Below are positions 1 to 10,690 of a stretch of DNA of 64,000 nucleotides, one piece after another (the first letter of the stretch is position 1; the number at the start of each line of letters is the position of its first letter). Source of the stretch: Ricinus communis (taxonomy: Eukaryota > Streptophyta > Magnoliopsida > Malpighiales > Euphorbiaceae). The DNA is taken from the NCBI RefSeq assembly GCF_019578655.1, contig NC_063265.1, forward strand, positions 23,174,285 to 23,238,284. The letters run 5' to 3'. Under the pieces are notes generated by a model, which was not told where the DNA came from, did no database searches, and worked only from the letters and a program-made list of their open reading frames with translations. A program made the translations under genes and the position numbers.

Positions 1-147
1 GTGCAATAGGAGCAATAGGTGGGGTTTGATTTGAAGCCGTCTTAGACAAAAAATTTTGGAGTTCCTTCCAGATCACACTCCTCAGATCGTCGATGATGGT
101 ATTCTTGAGGATCTTAACATCCTGTTCGTTAGCTCTTTTATTGGCCA
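1..147 (-). mobile_element. N-terminus of a gypsy-type gag, cut by window edge
   Basis: Read on the minus strand, an ATG at 147 opens 49 codons without a stop and runs off the left edge. The peptide begins MANKRANEQDVKILKN and ends in a Pro/Ala-rich stretch after a charged helix. This resembles the first residues of plant Ty3/gypsy Gag proteins (a MANxRxNEQ-type start followed by a coiled segment). The resemblance is from memory of the family; the core Retrotrans_gag domain lies outside the window. Sequence from 148 to about 294 looks like the untranslated leader of the same element. Confidence 0.45.
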
Positions 148-294
148 TTTCGAATGTAGTTTCAGCCTCACTTGTGAAAGCTTGATGTCTTGGCTTTTCA
201 AGAAGCTCTAACACAATTTGAATTCTCAATGAGATTGGTATCCTCTCTAGCTTTCCATTATCTTGTCTTCTTCAATCCAAAGGAGTGTCTATAT

Positions 295-1384
295 TGTTAA
301 AAATAAAAGGGTTAGCATGATGCATGATGCACGTGCTATGCATAAATAAGAGAAAAAGAAAAGATGCATGATGCAAGTGCTATGTACAAAGAAGAGAAAA
401 AGGTTAGCACACATATTAATATACAAAGTTTATTGACCTAAGGTGCAATTCATCTTTATTTTGATCTTGACTACCAAATTAAACATCACTATCATCATGA
501 TTGAATGTCTATGTGACAGAGCACCAAAGGAACCAAGCTTAGACTAAATATTCTTGAGCCTTGAAGTAAGTGTTGTAAACAGACTCCAAAAGCGCGAGGA
601 CACTTTTCGCATGACTAAAAGTTTACAAGATGTTGAAAAGTCCACATTACAGCAGGCATGACACCTGGCAGTCAAAGCTTCAAGAAGCACGAGGGTACTT
701 CAGAAGCACGAGGCCGCTTCTAGGTGCAGACAAGGTAAGCGTGACAACGCTATTGTGGCGCGGGCGCAATTTTTGCAATTAATGCAATGTCAGTAATCAC
801 TGAGATATCAACCATCCCATTAGTGCCATATGGCTGGAGTCATCGGAGTCCCAACGTCTCTTTTCAGAAAGCGCGAGCGTGCTTGGAAAGTGCTGGGGCG
901 CTTTCCATTATTTTAGGCAATTTTTGCCAAGTCATTAAATCTTGCAATTAAAGATTTTTTGATCTTACTATAACATCTCCAAGAGGTTGGTCTGTGTATA
1001 AATACCCCTCCTGAAGACTCTACAACAAGAAATGTGTGAATAGATAATACCAAAACTCTTACATATTTATTTCTAAACTTTCTCCACTTAATTCCTTTCT
1101 TTGTAAAGTGTATTAAGTTGAAACTTTTTGTTTAACTAAAACTCTAAAGAATTTTTGTATGAGTCTAGGTATTAAAAACACCAGGGATTGGTTGTTGAAT
1201 AACCATTAATACTTAAGGATTAAAGGACTTAGTCAGAGATTGATTTATTAAGGGAAAAGATTTAGCGTGAGCCTTAAAAACAACAAGTTGTTGAGTGAAC
1301 TTGTAAAATCCAAAGATTATACTCTTAGTGATTATAGTGGAACTCTCAAGTGTGATCTTGAGGAGTGGATGTGGGAAGAATGTA
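295..1384 (+). mobile_element. Copia-type LTR fragment (U3, R and part of U5)
   Basis: This stretch looks like a long plant LTR read on the + strand. It may begin at TG (295), carries short GATGCATGATGC-type direct repeats at 311-390, and has a clear TATAAATA box at 997-1004. Its last 250 bases (from about 1136) match 25862-26105, where the same sequence continues into the rest of U5, a primer-binding-like site and a gag reading frame. Here that continuation is missing: the LTR is joined straight to unrelated DNA at about 1378-1385. The left LTR end is uncertain. Confidence 0.5.
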
Positions 1385-3451
1385 ATGGGTTGCTATCAAT
1401 GAAACTTTTTCAAGAGCAAAGAGTGCAGTCAAAATATGACTTTCTTAAATTAAAAAAAAGGGTTGTTCCAAAGCAAGGTTAAGCTTTTGAAGAACATTAT
1501 TAAAATACATCTAAAAAGTCTCACCTTTCCATAGCTAGCTAGCTTATATAGCCCCACTTTCTTTTTTAGCTTAAAAGAATGTGCATTTTCTTTTAAAGAT
1601 ACCACTTTTCTTGCACTCTATGCAGTTTCAATTTCACTAAAAGTAGCATTAACAATAGAAGAAACTAATTAAAGAATAAAATATATTGCCTCAAAACTAG
1701 AAGAAGAAGAAGAAGAAGTGGTATATATCTGTAGAGAAAGAAAGCAACAGCTAAAACTTGCTGTAGAGAGAAGATACACACTTAGAGAAGCTAATTGTAG
1801 ATTCTCAATCTTTGTATGCAGTTGTTGCAGCTATTAATTAAGCTCTTCATAGCTCGTTATTCTTCACCAACTTCACCTTCCCTCATTACTTTTCCTTTTG
1901 ATCTTTTTTCTTCAACTGTCATTCAACGTGAAACTCCTCCCATAAGGACTCCATGATGTCGCAAGTTGTCCTCTGCCACCAGAACGATACCATGTCAACA
2001 AAGCAAACAGAAAAAGTCACCGCCTCTCACTGCCATTCATGGAGAGCTTGCTTGCCGTCATTTTTCAATTGATTTGAGGCCAAAATCAACTTCTCCACCC
2101 TTCTAAGACTAGATCTGGAAAGTTGCAGCCTTGACAATGTCCTTTAGGTGCTGAAGAAGATTAAGAAGTTTGAAAAAATCGGCTCCTCTCAAAAAGCGTA
2201 AAAATATAAAGAGAAAAAGTAAAAGTTTAAGGAATTAAATCAAGAGGTATTTTTGTAATTATTTTTTAAAAAAGCATGTAGGATGTAATCTCCTCTATAT
2301 ATATATACTCAAATTTAGCATTAGCTCAAGTTCATTAAATTTGGTCAGGTTTATAAATAATATTTATTTGATTTGATCCAAATTTTGAAGCCCATTAAAT
2401 TTGATCCATATCTGAAATCCTGACCTATGTAAAAATTCTCAGTCCACTGGCTAAGAGTTGGTTTGATAACTTTTAAGGATTATTCACATGTGATAAATGA
2501 AAAAGTAGAAAGATGGAAAGCAGTTACAAACTCTTCTAAAAGCTTGAAGCACATTCTTGAGAAGTGGAAAGAAATGAATACAGTGTCAGCCAATGGGAAA
2601 AAAGTGTGGAAGTGAAGTATATCCATGAAAGAAAAAACATGTTTATAATGTGTGAGGAATGAAGAAAGTGAAGCAAGAAAGTTAAAATCATGAACATATG
2701 CAAAATGTGAAAAGCAAAAGTATGTGCTCTCAAAGTAGGGAGTTTATTGAGGACCAAGTCAAGGGTGAAGAATATGTCAGAATATCTCTCCAGCCATTGA
2801 AATCTATAAATAGGCAAGGACCCCCTAGTGAGCAAACCCCAACAAACTAATAAATCAATCAAATAAAATAGACCTAGAGTCTATAAACTTTATCTTTATT
2901 CTTTGATTAGAAAGGTATCAATAGATTAGATAATAATTCTTAGATTAAAAAGACAATTCTTAGTATAGTTAAGCAATCCTCAGCTTTAACTTACAGTATG
3001 TTCAAAGCTCTCAAGTGTTCCTCAATATTCAATTTCATCTGTGAGCTAATTACTTTATGCAATCAATTCCTGATGCTTTCCAGTTATTGTTTCAGCATTA
3101 AATTATTGCAATTATGTTCTTAGGCTTACACATTTATATTATCGCTCTTAGCTTACAATAATTTAGCTCATAGTTTTATTCCTTAAAATTAATTTCATAT
3201 TCTTAGCTTATAATTGCATGCTCATAACTCAATTTTACATCCATAGCTCATTATTAGCTTAATTGTTAGCTCATTAATAAGCTTTGCATATTGATTTAGA
3301 GAAACTGCATCAATTTAGCTAAGAACCTAAAGCATTCTAGGTCTCTTTACATTTATTGCATTCATAGAAATTACTTGAGATAATCAGTATTTAGCATGCT
3401 CAGAAATCATCGCACGTGAAATAACCAAACACTCACCAAATAATATATATA
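1385..3451 (+). repeat. Module A1 left part, no gene recognised
   Basis: This stretch is repeated at 27791-29864 with about 2 percent difference by eye. It contains a (GAA)n run near 1702-1720, a C/T-rich leader-like segment (about 1850-2060), a TATAAATA box at 2805-2812, and after it an AT-rich region full of TTAGCTCA/TTAGCTTA variants (about 3115-3290). Reading frames of up to 108 codons on the minus strand (2536-2862) are kept in both copies but look like no known protein, so I do not call a gene. The TATA plus long leader resembles an LTR or pararetroviral promoter; this is only an impression. Confidence 0.6.
2805..2812 (+). promoter_or_regulatory. TATA box of an unassigned promoter-like module, copy 1
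   Basis: A TATAAATA box followed by a GC-richer segment is conserved at 29218-29225 in the second copy of module A. No reading frame with a recognisable product follows before the plastid insertion at 3452. Whether it is active is unknown. Confidence 0.35.
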
Positions 3452-4220
3452 CAAGGAGATTTTACTTATTGGTGTCAATTAGGTGGTTTGTGGACTTTTC
3501 TTACTCTCCACTGTGCGTTCGGGCTAATAGGTTTTATGTTACGTTAATTTGAACTTGCTTGATCTGTGCAATTGCGACCTTATAATGCAATTGCATTCTC
3601 TGGTCCAATTGTTGTTTTTGTTTATGTATTCCTAATTTATCCAATAGGTCAGTCTGGTTGGCTTTTTACGCCTAGTATCGGTGTAGAAGCTATATTTCAA
3701 TTCATCCTCTTTTTTCAAGGGTTTCATCACTGGACGTTGAACCCATTTTATATGAGGGGAGTTGCCGGCGTATTGGGCGTTGCTCTGATGTGCGTTATTC
3801 ATGGTGCTACTATAGAAAATACTTTATTTGAAGATGGTGATGGTGTAAATGCATTCCGTGCTTTTAACCCAACTCAAGCTGAAGAAACTTATTCAATAGT
3901 CATCGCTAACCGCTTTTGGTCTCAAATCGTTGGGGTTGCTTTTTTTCAACAAACGTTGGTTACATTTCTTTATGTTATTTGTACCCGTAACCGGTTTATG
4001 GATGAGCACTCTTGAAGTAGTCGGTCTAGCTCTGAATCTATGTGCCAATGACTTTGTTTCTCAGAAAATCCATGCAGCAGAAGATCCTAGAATTGAGAAT
4101 TTCTACACTAAAAATATTCTCTTAAAAGAAGATATTCAAGCTTGGATGGCGGCTCAAGATCAACCTCATGAGATCCTTATATTCCGTTAGGAGGTTCTAC
4201 CATGTGGAAACGCTCTCTAA
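3452..4220 (+). pseudogene. psbD: psbD 3' fragment (photosystem II D2 protein), copy 1
   Basis: The translation starts in the D2 segment [14 protein letters not shown] and continues through [13 protein letters not shown], the GVAGVLG helix, [14 protein letters not shown] and the carboxyl end with GNAL-type residues. Roughly the last 255 residues of the 353-residue D2 protein are represented. In-frame stops (near 3546 and 3562) and frameshifts (for example around 3945-3960 and 4189) disable it. The intact plastid gene encodes the D2 reaction-centre subunit of photosystem II; this nuclear copy has no role that I can see. Confidence 0.92.
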
Positions 4221-4393
4221 TGGAACTTTATCTTTAACCGGTCATAACCAAGAGACCACCAGTTTCGCTTCGTGGGTTGGGAATGCTCGACTTATCAATT
4301 TATCCAGTAAACTACTAGGAGCCCATGTAGTGCATGCTGGATTAATCGTATTCTAGGCTGGAGCAATGGACCTATTCGAAATGGCTCATTTCA
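4204..4393 (+). pseudogene. psbC: psbC 5' fragment (photosystem II CP43), copy 1
   Basis: Overlapping the psbD end by 17 bases, as in plastid genomes where psbC starts with GTG inside psbD. The frame reads [10 protein letters not shown] and [16 protein letters not shown], the CP43 amino terminus, with a stop replacing the Trp codon at about 4354. It breaks off after the AHF segment, where sequence switches to the trnV upstream region. Confidence 0.9.
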
Positions 4394-4766
4394 TACTAGG
4401 GTTGATCTGTATCATCTTGACTTGGTTTTGACTTCTCTATCTTTTTATGAATATCGAGTCGAGGTCTTCTCCTACTCATATCAAATAGAACATGTTGAGC
4501 CAAATCTTCTTAATGTAAAGCTTGCTTTATTTATATAAGAAACATCATATGCTTTTATAAAACTATGTGTTATGGCTCGAATCTGTAGTCAATCATATTT
4601 CCGATAGGAGCAGTTGACAATTGAATCCAATTTTTTCCATTATTTTCATATCCGTAATAGTGTGAAAAGAAGGCCGAACTCCAAGTTATTCAAGAATAGT
4701 GATGCTGAATTTCTCGGCCTTTTGTCTTAGGATTAGTCAATTCTCTTTCTCGATGGGCGCAAGGGG

Positions 4767-4838
4767 AGGGATATAACTCAACAGTAGAGTGTCACCTTGA
4801 CGTGGTGAAAGTCATTAGTTCGAGCATGATTATCCCTA
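4767..4838 (+). pseudogene. trnV-GAC: Plastid-type trnV-GAC pseudogene, copy 1
   Basis: A 72-nt sequence starting AGGGATATAACTCA and ending TTATCCCTA matches chloroplast tRNA-Val(GAC), with the anticodon GAC preserved. The acceptor ends still pair. The D loop (ACAG instead of GCGG), the T stem (two changes, leaving one mismatch) and the variable region have mutated. It lacks nuclear tRNA features and sits in a plastid insertion, so it is called a pseudogene. Confidence 0.88.
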
Positions 4839-4880
4839 AATCCAATATGAATTTTTCTATTTTGACTTATTCCCCACCAT

Positions 4881-7300
4881 CTATATATATATATATATAT
4901 ATATATATGAATCTTTTAAAAGTTATCCTCCATGATTTAAAAAAAATAACCTCAATACTTCATCAATAAAATGTCACACAAATTTAATAAACCAATAAAA
5001 GAGGTTAATTACAAAGATTTGGCTACTTTGAGGTTGGAGATAATCCAACATATTAATATACTCTTAGAAATGTCTTAAAGAATAGAGAAATGTTCAAGGG
5101 ATGTATTCATCTTAGTAAAATTTCACAACTCTAGTTAACTGGTTGCATGTTCTATTCGACTTTGATATCTCGAGTTAATTAGAACTAGTTTAAGAGGTTA
5201 CATAGGGCTGGAGCTAAATACTATCATACCAGCAGAAGGAAAAATTTATTTTGAGATCAAATGTATTTTTAGTTGAGCACTAAATACCGAACTTTGCCTT
5301 GTGATTTTTTATTTGAGAAATGATGTAGGAACTTTACGGAAAAGAATAAAGTTAAATAATGAAGTTGCAAACTATTGTAGCCTACTCACTTCCTCCGAAA
5401 GTAGGATATAGAATTCAAGTTATCACCATGAATGGGATGAAAGATATCACCATGATCTTAAGACTGAGCTGTCGAACAAAACACAAAGAACAAAAATGGA
5501 GCGGCAACTTGTCCTTTAATCAAAATTACAACAATGTCTACAAAGACTGCAGCTGAAAAAAATACAATAATATAAAGGCAGGCATTGAGTTTCTTGATAA
5601 GCAGGGATAAATTATATAAATGGTCCCTCAATTCTCTCTATATATTATAATAATATTTGAATTTTTAATTTGTAAAACTAAACTTTTTAAATTTAAGTTT
5701 AAATATATTAAATTCTTTTCAGTCAAGTTCTATTTAATATACAAATGGAAACATGACATTGTAAGCCACATGGTTAATTTTTTTTCAAAGAATGATATAT
5801 CATTCTAATATGTTGCATCACAATTACACAAATTCAATAATATAATAATATGTGTTTTGATTTTTATTATTTTTCAAAAATAAAAATACTAAAATTAACA
5901 GCAAAATCAAACTTTTTTAAAAAATAATACTCTCACAGTTGAGAAACCACCGTTTTAATTTCCACCCAGTTCCACTAGAGAACTCTCGGCCACATACATT
6001 TCTTCTTTGGGATTTTTTTTCAATATTTTCATTTGGTGTTTTCAATTTTAGTTTTAAAATCAGTTCTTTTTTTTTTTTCTTTTGTTGTTGATATGTTTTT
6101 TAAAATTATTTTTTTGGTTCACTTTTACCTATTTTTAATACTATTTACTCAAAGATAGACCCATCATTTCTGATTCTTGGAGAAGTGGAGAGATAAAAGT
6201 GAAAGCGCATGAGAGGTTGTATAACTCGGAGGAAGTGCAAGAGACAGAAGCCAAGGTAGGGCCATCGAGGGTTGAGGATGTGAGTCTGGGGGATGTCATG
6301 ATAGACGGTGGAGATGGTTCCATCTTCAAGTTGATGGATATTCAAGGATGATGATGGTGTACAAGAGCCATTAATCGATGATGATTATAATTAGATTTAA
6401 TTACTTATTTAAACTTGAATTTTAGAAATTTGCTTTTTATGTAATTCTTCTAAAATTTTCAATTTTAGTTATAAACTAAGATTTATTTTTTAAATTTTAA
6501 ATCTGACCACTACAGGTGGTGGTTTGTGCATATATGGCGGCCAGACTTAATTTAAAGAAAAAATAAATTAAAAAAATAATGATGAGTCAGCATATCTTTT
6601 ACGCTGACTCAACTAACAAAAATGAAAAAGCATCTTTCGCCAAAAAATTAAATGGTGCATTTGTTGCAAGCTTCTTTCTCACAACCTTTCTTCTTCCTCG
6701 CCACCATTATCTCTGCCTCATCACCACCGTTATCACTGCCACAAACCATGTTAAATACAAAAAAAAAAAAAAAAAAAATCTCTATAAACCAAATATGAAA
6801 ATTTGACATAAAATGCATCGCTGAAATAGACCTTTTCATCAAATCTCAACTGAAATCAAAGGTTTTTTCCACTAATAAAACACTTTTTTAACACTTAATC
6901 GAAAAGAAAAAGAAGAAAAGAACTCAAATTTTTTCTCTATTTCTTGATATAACCTAACCCAAAAAAAGAAAAAGAAGAATCAATTTTCCCTTTTCTTCGT
7001 CTCTTTCTCTGTTTCTTGAAATAACTAGATTGAATAGCCGAAACAACATATCCAATAATTATACCACAATTAATTACAAAATTAAACTATTATACATAAA
7101 AATAACAACTGATATTAACATTTGAAATTTGAATCCTGACATACACCTCTTCTCAATTAAGCACAAATCAAACAAATAATTAATTAATAATAAAATTAAA
7201 CCAAAAGAACAAGACCAAGTCCATTGACAACGTTGATAAGAGCAGTGGTATTCGAGAGCCAAAACATCATTGTTGCTAGAGAAGAAGTAGTGGAAGAACC
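4881..7300 (+). repeat. Module A1 right part, between plastid insertion and g1 promoter
   Basis: Repeated at 31270-33690. Two short pieces match the plain upstream module of the other units: about 4995-5110 matches 22985-23105 (both with the TTGGCTACTT-GAGGTT and TAATCCAACAT motifs) and about 5530-5600 matches the ACAAAGACTGCAGC region. The DNA between and after them is therefore extra to the ancestral upstream region. A 70-codon open frame on the + strand (about 6134-6348) is described in the findings. A 9-bp inverted repeat with TGAGTCA/TGACTCA arms lies at 6583-6591 and 6603-6611. A poly(A) run is at about 6759-6778. No confident gene. Confidence 0.6.
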
Positions 7301-7500
7301 AAATGTAGCCCACTTCCATTGAAAAATTTAACTAAGGCAGGTTTGATTCGGAATTGGGCAAGTTGGACCAGCAAAATAGAGCTGCAAACGAAGTAACAAG
7401 AATCCATGTCAAAAGAAAAACAAACAAAAATATAATTGAGCTGTGGTCCATATACATGAAGGAAAGCAAGTTAACATTGTATGCTTCTTTAATAGTGATC

Positions 7501-7525
7501 TATAAATAGTCATGCATTCCATGCA
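7501..7525 (+). promoter_or_regulatory. g1 core promoter: TATA box plus two RY-type motifs
   Basis: TATAAATA at 7501-7508 lies 99 bp before the g1 start codon. It is followed directly by two CATGCA motifs at 7511-7516 and 7520-7525. The arrangement is identical in g4. CATGCA is the core of RY elements bound by B3 factors in seeds; here it lies at the expected transcription start, so its role is uncertain. Confidence 0.6.
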
Positions 7526-7606
7526 AATATTTCTCACAGCTACAAAAAAAAAACCTATAAGACATCAAAAGAAAAAAACTAACTCTAAGCACCAAAAACA
7601 AGCATC

Positions 7607-8401
7607 ATGAAAGTTATTAATTTCCTCGTATTTCTTCTTGTCTTAGCTTTGGCTTCCTTTTCGCCACTGCTTTTGATCCTAGCCCTCTCCAAGACTTCTG
7701 TGTAGCTACAGATGGCTCTGATTCTTCTGGTAATTAATATACTAGCTTCTTACTTCGAGATCTTATAATTATAGAGTTTTCTTCATTATTATTTTCTTTT
7801 CTCTTATTTATGCATTATATAATATTAATTATGTCCTCTTGATGCAGTCTTCGTGAATGGACAGTTTTGCAAGAATCCAGATAATGTAACAGCAGATGAT
7901 TTCTTTTATTCTGGGCTTAATGTTCGTGCAAATACATCCAATCAACTTGGAGTAAATGTCACAATTTTAACTGCTGATGTGATACCAGGACTTAACACCA
8001 ACGGTATAACCTTAGCTCGTATCGATTTTGCAGCGAATGGAGGCTTAAACCCACCACATACACACCCCCGAGCTGCTGAAATCCTAATGGTTTTAGAAGG
8101 AACTGTTTATGCTGGTTTTGTAACATCAAATCCGGATCATCGTCTGTTCAGCAAAATTCTAAAACCAGGGAATGTATTTGTATTTCCATTTGGAATGATT
8201 CATTTTCAATTGAATCTTGGTAAGACTCCTGCACTTGCTTTTGCTGCATTGACTAGCCAAAATCCAGGAGTGATGACTTTAGCTAATGGGATTTTCGGAG
8301 CTGATCCTTCCATTAATCTTGAAGTTGTGGCCAAAGCATTTCATCTAGACAAGAATTTAGTCAGCAAGCTTCAGGGACAGGAGTGGGCCAATCCCTCATA
8401 A
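7607..8401 (+). pseudogene. Germin-like protein gene g1, frameshifted in exon 1
   Basis: Exon 1 is 7607-7729 and exon 2 is 7848-8401 (GT-AG intron). Exon 1 has only four T after GGCTTCC where g4 has five and g2, g3 and g5 have six (the last replacing a C), so one base is missing inside the signal peptide codons. Translation from the ATG shifts frame after about 18 residues and stops at TAG near 7703-7705. Exon 2 is fully open and encodes the cupin domain with metal ligands His-Thr-His and Glu in box 1 and His in box 2. Two residues are unlike the sister genes: Asn150 where others have Asp, and Phe102 shared only with g4. A single-base error in assembly could give the same picture. If real, g1 makes no secreted germin. 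Confidence 0.85.
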
Positions 8402-9157
8402 AATAGTTTTATTTTGAAAATGTGTTGCGCAAATTTTTTTATTTAAGTCATCTAAAATGACGTTAATTCGAATAAAGAGGATGTTTGTGTCCCATTTCTC
8501 GTGTTGGTTAAATTAATTAAGCTCGAAGAGGATATACATTTATACGGTTGCAATTTATTTAGCATCCTCTCTATCTCATACATATGCATGTGACTATAAG
8601 AAAAATAATATATATATATATATATATATATATCTTGATTTTTACAATAAACTGGTAGATTAACGATAATCAATCGAAGGTCCTTGCATATATATATATG
8701 CTTTTAATTAATTTATTGATTATTTTTTCTAAGCTATTTTATACTGCCCATATTTACGTGAACAACCACAATTACTATTCAATAAAACAGAACAATTACA
8801 ACTGTCATTGTTTCTAAGGTTTGGATTCTGAGATTTGTGTATCTTCTTTTTTTGATAATGAGACTTGTCTATTTCAGAGCAAGTCAAAATATATATATTC
8901 CTTTTTTAGAAAAATAAAAATAAATATCAAACATCATAAAATTTATGTAAAAATTTTTTTTCATAAAAATCATCAATCGTGTTAATTGATTTATTTAACA
9001 GTATTAAACTATCTATTAATTTCATAAATACTTTTCAACAAAACTAATTATTAAATATCAAATTTAATCTTTTCAATCATACTCACACGAAAGAAAACTC
9101 AACACCATATTAGTACCACTATGAAAAAAAGAACTCAACACTCTCATAATGAACACA
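8402..9157 (+). repeat. Module D1, 3' flank of g1
   Basis: AT-rich 3' flank shared with g3 (24247-25002) and g5 (45817-46638). It has an AATAAA-like signal near 8473, a (TA)n run at about 8609-8633 and poly(A/T) stretches. No gene is visible. Confidence 0.7.
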
Positions 9158-10690
9158 TGTTAGGTAAATTTCGTAAATGCACGGATCACAACAAGCAGTA
9201 AAGAGTGAATATGAGTATCGTTCCCATAAGGAGATTGATACTAAGTACCAATCTTAACTGTATTTCCACAATCTAATAAAATCGAATAATTGTAATTGAA
9301 TGAGAAATTAACAGGAAAAGAAAGCTTAAAGCTAATAATAATTTCTTTTAAAAAATTTAATAATTAAAACTAGAGTCCGGATTTGGTTCATTAATTATTA
9401 CTTAGGATCTTTTTACAATTCAAATCATTAACTTTAGTCAAGATAAATTACTAAAATTACTTAAAGTCTCTTTTGAGCTCATCTAAGAATATCAACATCT
9501 ATTACAACCTATTTTTATGGTCAGGTCAATTAACTAGGGTTCATTAAGTTCCTTAGCAATTTATTACTCCCCAAAGGATTTGTCTACTTTCGTGATCGAG
9601 GTTCCTAATTCTTATAAATCTATGAGCTGATAAATCATGCAACTTTCGTTGTCTCTAATTTATCAAATATATGTATCTAATCAGGCATAAAGTTAAATAC
9701 AAGAACAAGTAAAAATAACTCATAAAATTGACAGAAAATTAATTCATTGAAAGAAAATAAAGGTCCAAATAAGTAATAAACTAGCTAGACAAATCCAAGC
9801 CCTAAGAAAAGTTTAATCGCACATGATTGCGGTAATACATATAAACATCATTAAAGAAATTAAAGAAGAAAAATAAATAAATAATTCAAACTCTTGAATC
9901 TTTGCATAACTCTTCTTGATCTCTTTGAATGAGTCTTCAAAAGCTTTGTATTTATGATGGTTATATTTCTAAAATAGCTACTTGTCCATCCTTTTATAGT
10001 CAAAACTCAAAAAAAAAAAATTCTATTTTATTGTAAATTTTCGAGTTTATTGTAAAAAAAAATTATCTTTTATTCGACACGGGTTAGCATGCGACCATAT
10101 CACATCCTTCGCCTTTTGGCACGGCTTGGCACATACCCGTATGTCATGTCATGTTGAACTTTCACAACTTCTTTGAAATAAACAGAAACAAGTACGATTT
10201 GGAGCAAGCCCACATGATTTCCATATGTCATATTCTTCAGAATCCATAATGGACACGGCTTCTAGCATGGCTGTGTCAAGTCATACTTTATGATCCTTCT
10301 TCTAGTGTGTAATACAGGTACAAACATGACCATGTTGGAAGCCGTGATATAGCTTTTCATGCTCTTTTAGGATCTCTTTTTGATCTTTCCTATAAAAAGG
10401 AAAAAATTATTAAAATCAAACATAAATTCTTAAATAAACTAAAAAATAAATAAAATATTAGAATAATAGCATGTTTTAAATAAATTTCTAATTAAACTTA
10501 AAAATTAACATTAACTATTTATTTAAAATTCATGAAGATTCAACTCAAGAACATACATAATACACATATTTATTTATTAAAATTAACTAATCCACAATTA
10601 AGAAGTAAAACATATCTCTTAAAATATCTAAGCATATAACACATCTCTTAAAATATCTTAATCAACCTTATAATTAGATATGTGTCCGCC
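9158..10690 (-). mobile_element. Solo LTR-like repeat, gypsy type, in module D1
   Basis: On the minus strand this has LTR character: a TATAAAAG box (9991-9998 on the + strand as CTTTTATA), then after about 0.8 kb an end region with the GTGCA-type U5 motif and the final bases CTAACA at 9158. This U5 end resembles that of the gag-protease gypsy elements elsewhere in the window. The region 10080-10360 is less AT-rich and has repeated CACGGCTTGGCACAC-like words. Copies lie in D3 (25003-25858, internally deleted) and D5 (46639 to about 48206). No internal retrotransposon genes are attached, hence solo LTR. The start near 10690 is approximate. Confidence 0.55.

Larger units (their letters stand above)
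3452..4880 (+). pseudogene. Composite nuclear plastid DNA insertion (NUPT), copy 1
   Basis: Chloroplast-derived DNA in two joined pieces. Piece one (3452 to about 4393) is the end of psbD overlapping the start of psbC. Piece two (about 4394-4880) is the inverted-repeat segment upstream of and including trnV-GAC. In plastid genomes these lie tens of kilobases apart, so they were joined before or during insertion. Many substitutions and stops show it is old and non-functional. The same junction is present in the second copy (29865-31269), so the join predates the segmental duplication. It ends at a (TA)n run. Confidence 0.92.

Noticed and set aside
2536..2862. 108-codon minus-strand frame conserved at 28949-29275
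   Set aside because: Both copies come from a recent duplication, so conservation is not evidence for coding. It reads against a TATA-containing promoter-like module and matches nothing I know.
4767..4838. Functional tRNA-Val gene
   Set aside because: It is plastid-type, sits within a decayed plastid insertion and has T-stem and D-loop damage.
6759..6778. Poly(A) run as the tail of a SINE or processed pseudogene
   Set aside because: No A/B box promoter, no gene-like sequence upstream and no flanking target duplication could be seen.
7853..8401. Germin exon 2 as a stand-alone gene starting at GTG
   Set aside because: A conserved exon 1 with signal peptide and matching splice phase lies 116-120 bp upstream in every copy, so this is only the second exon.
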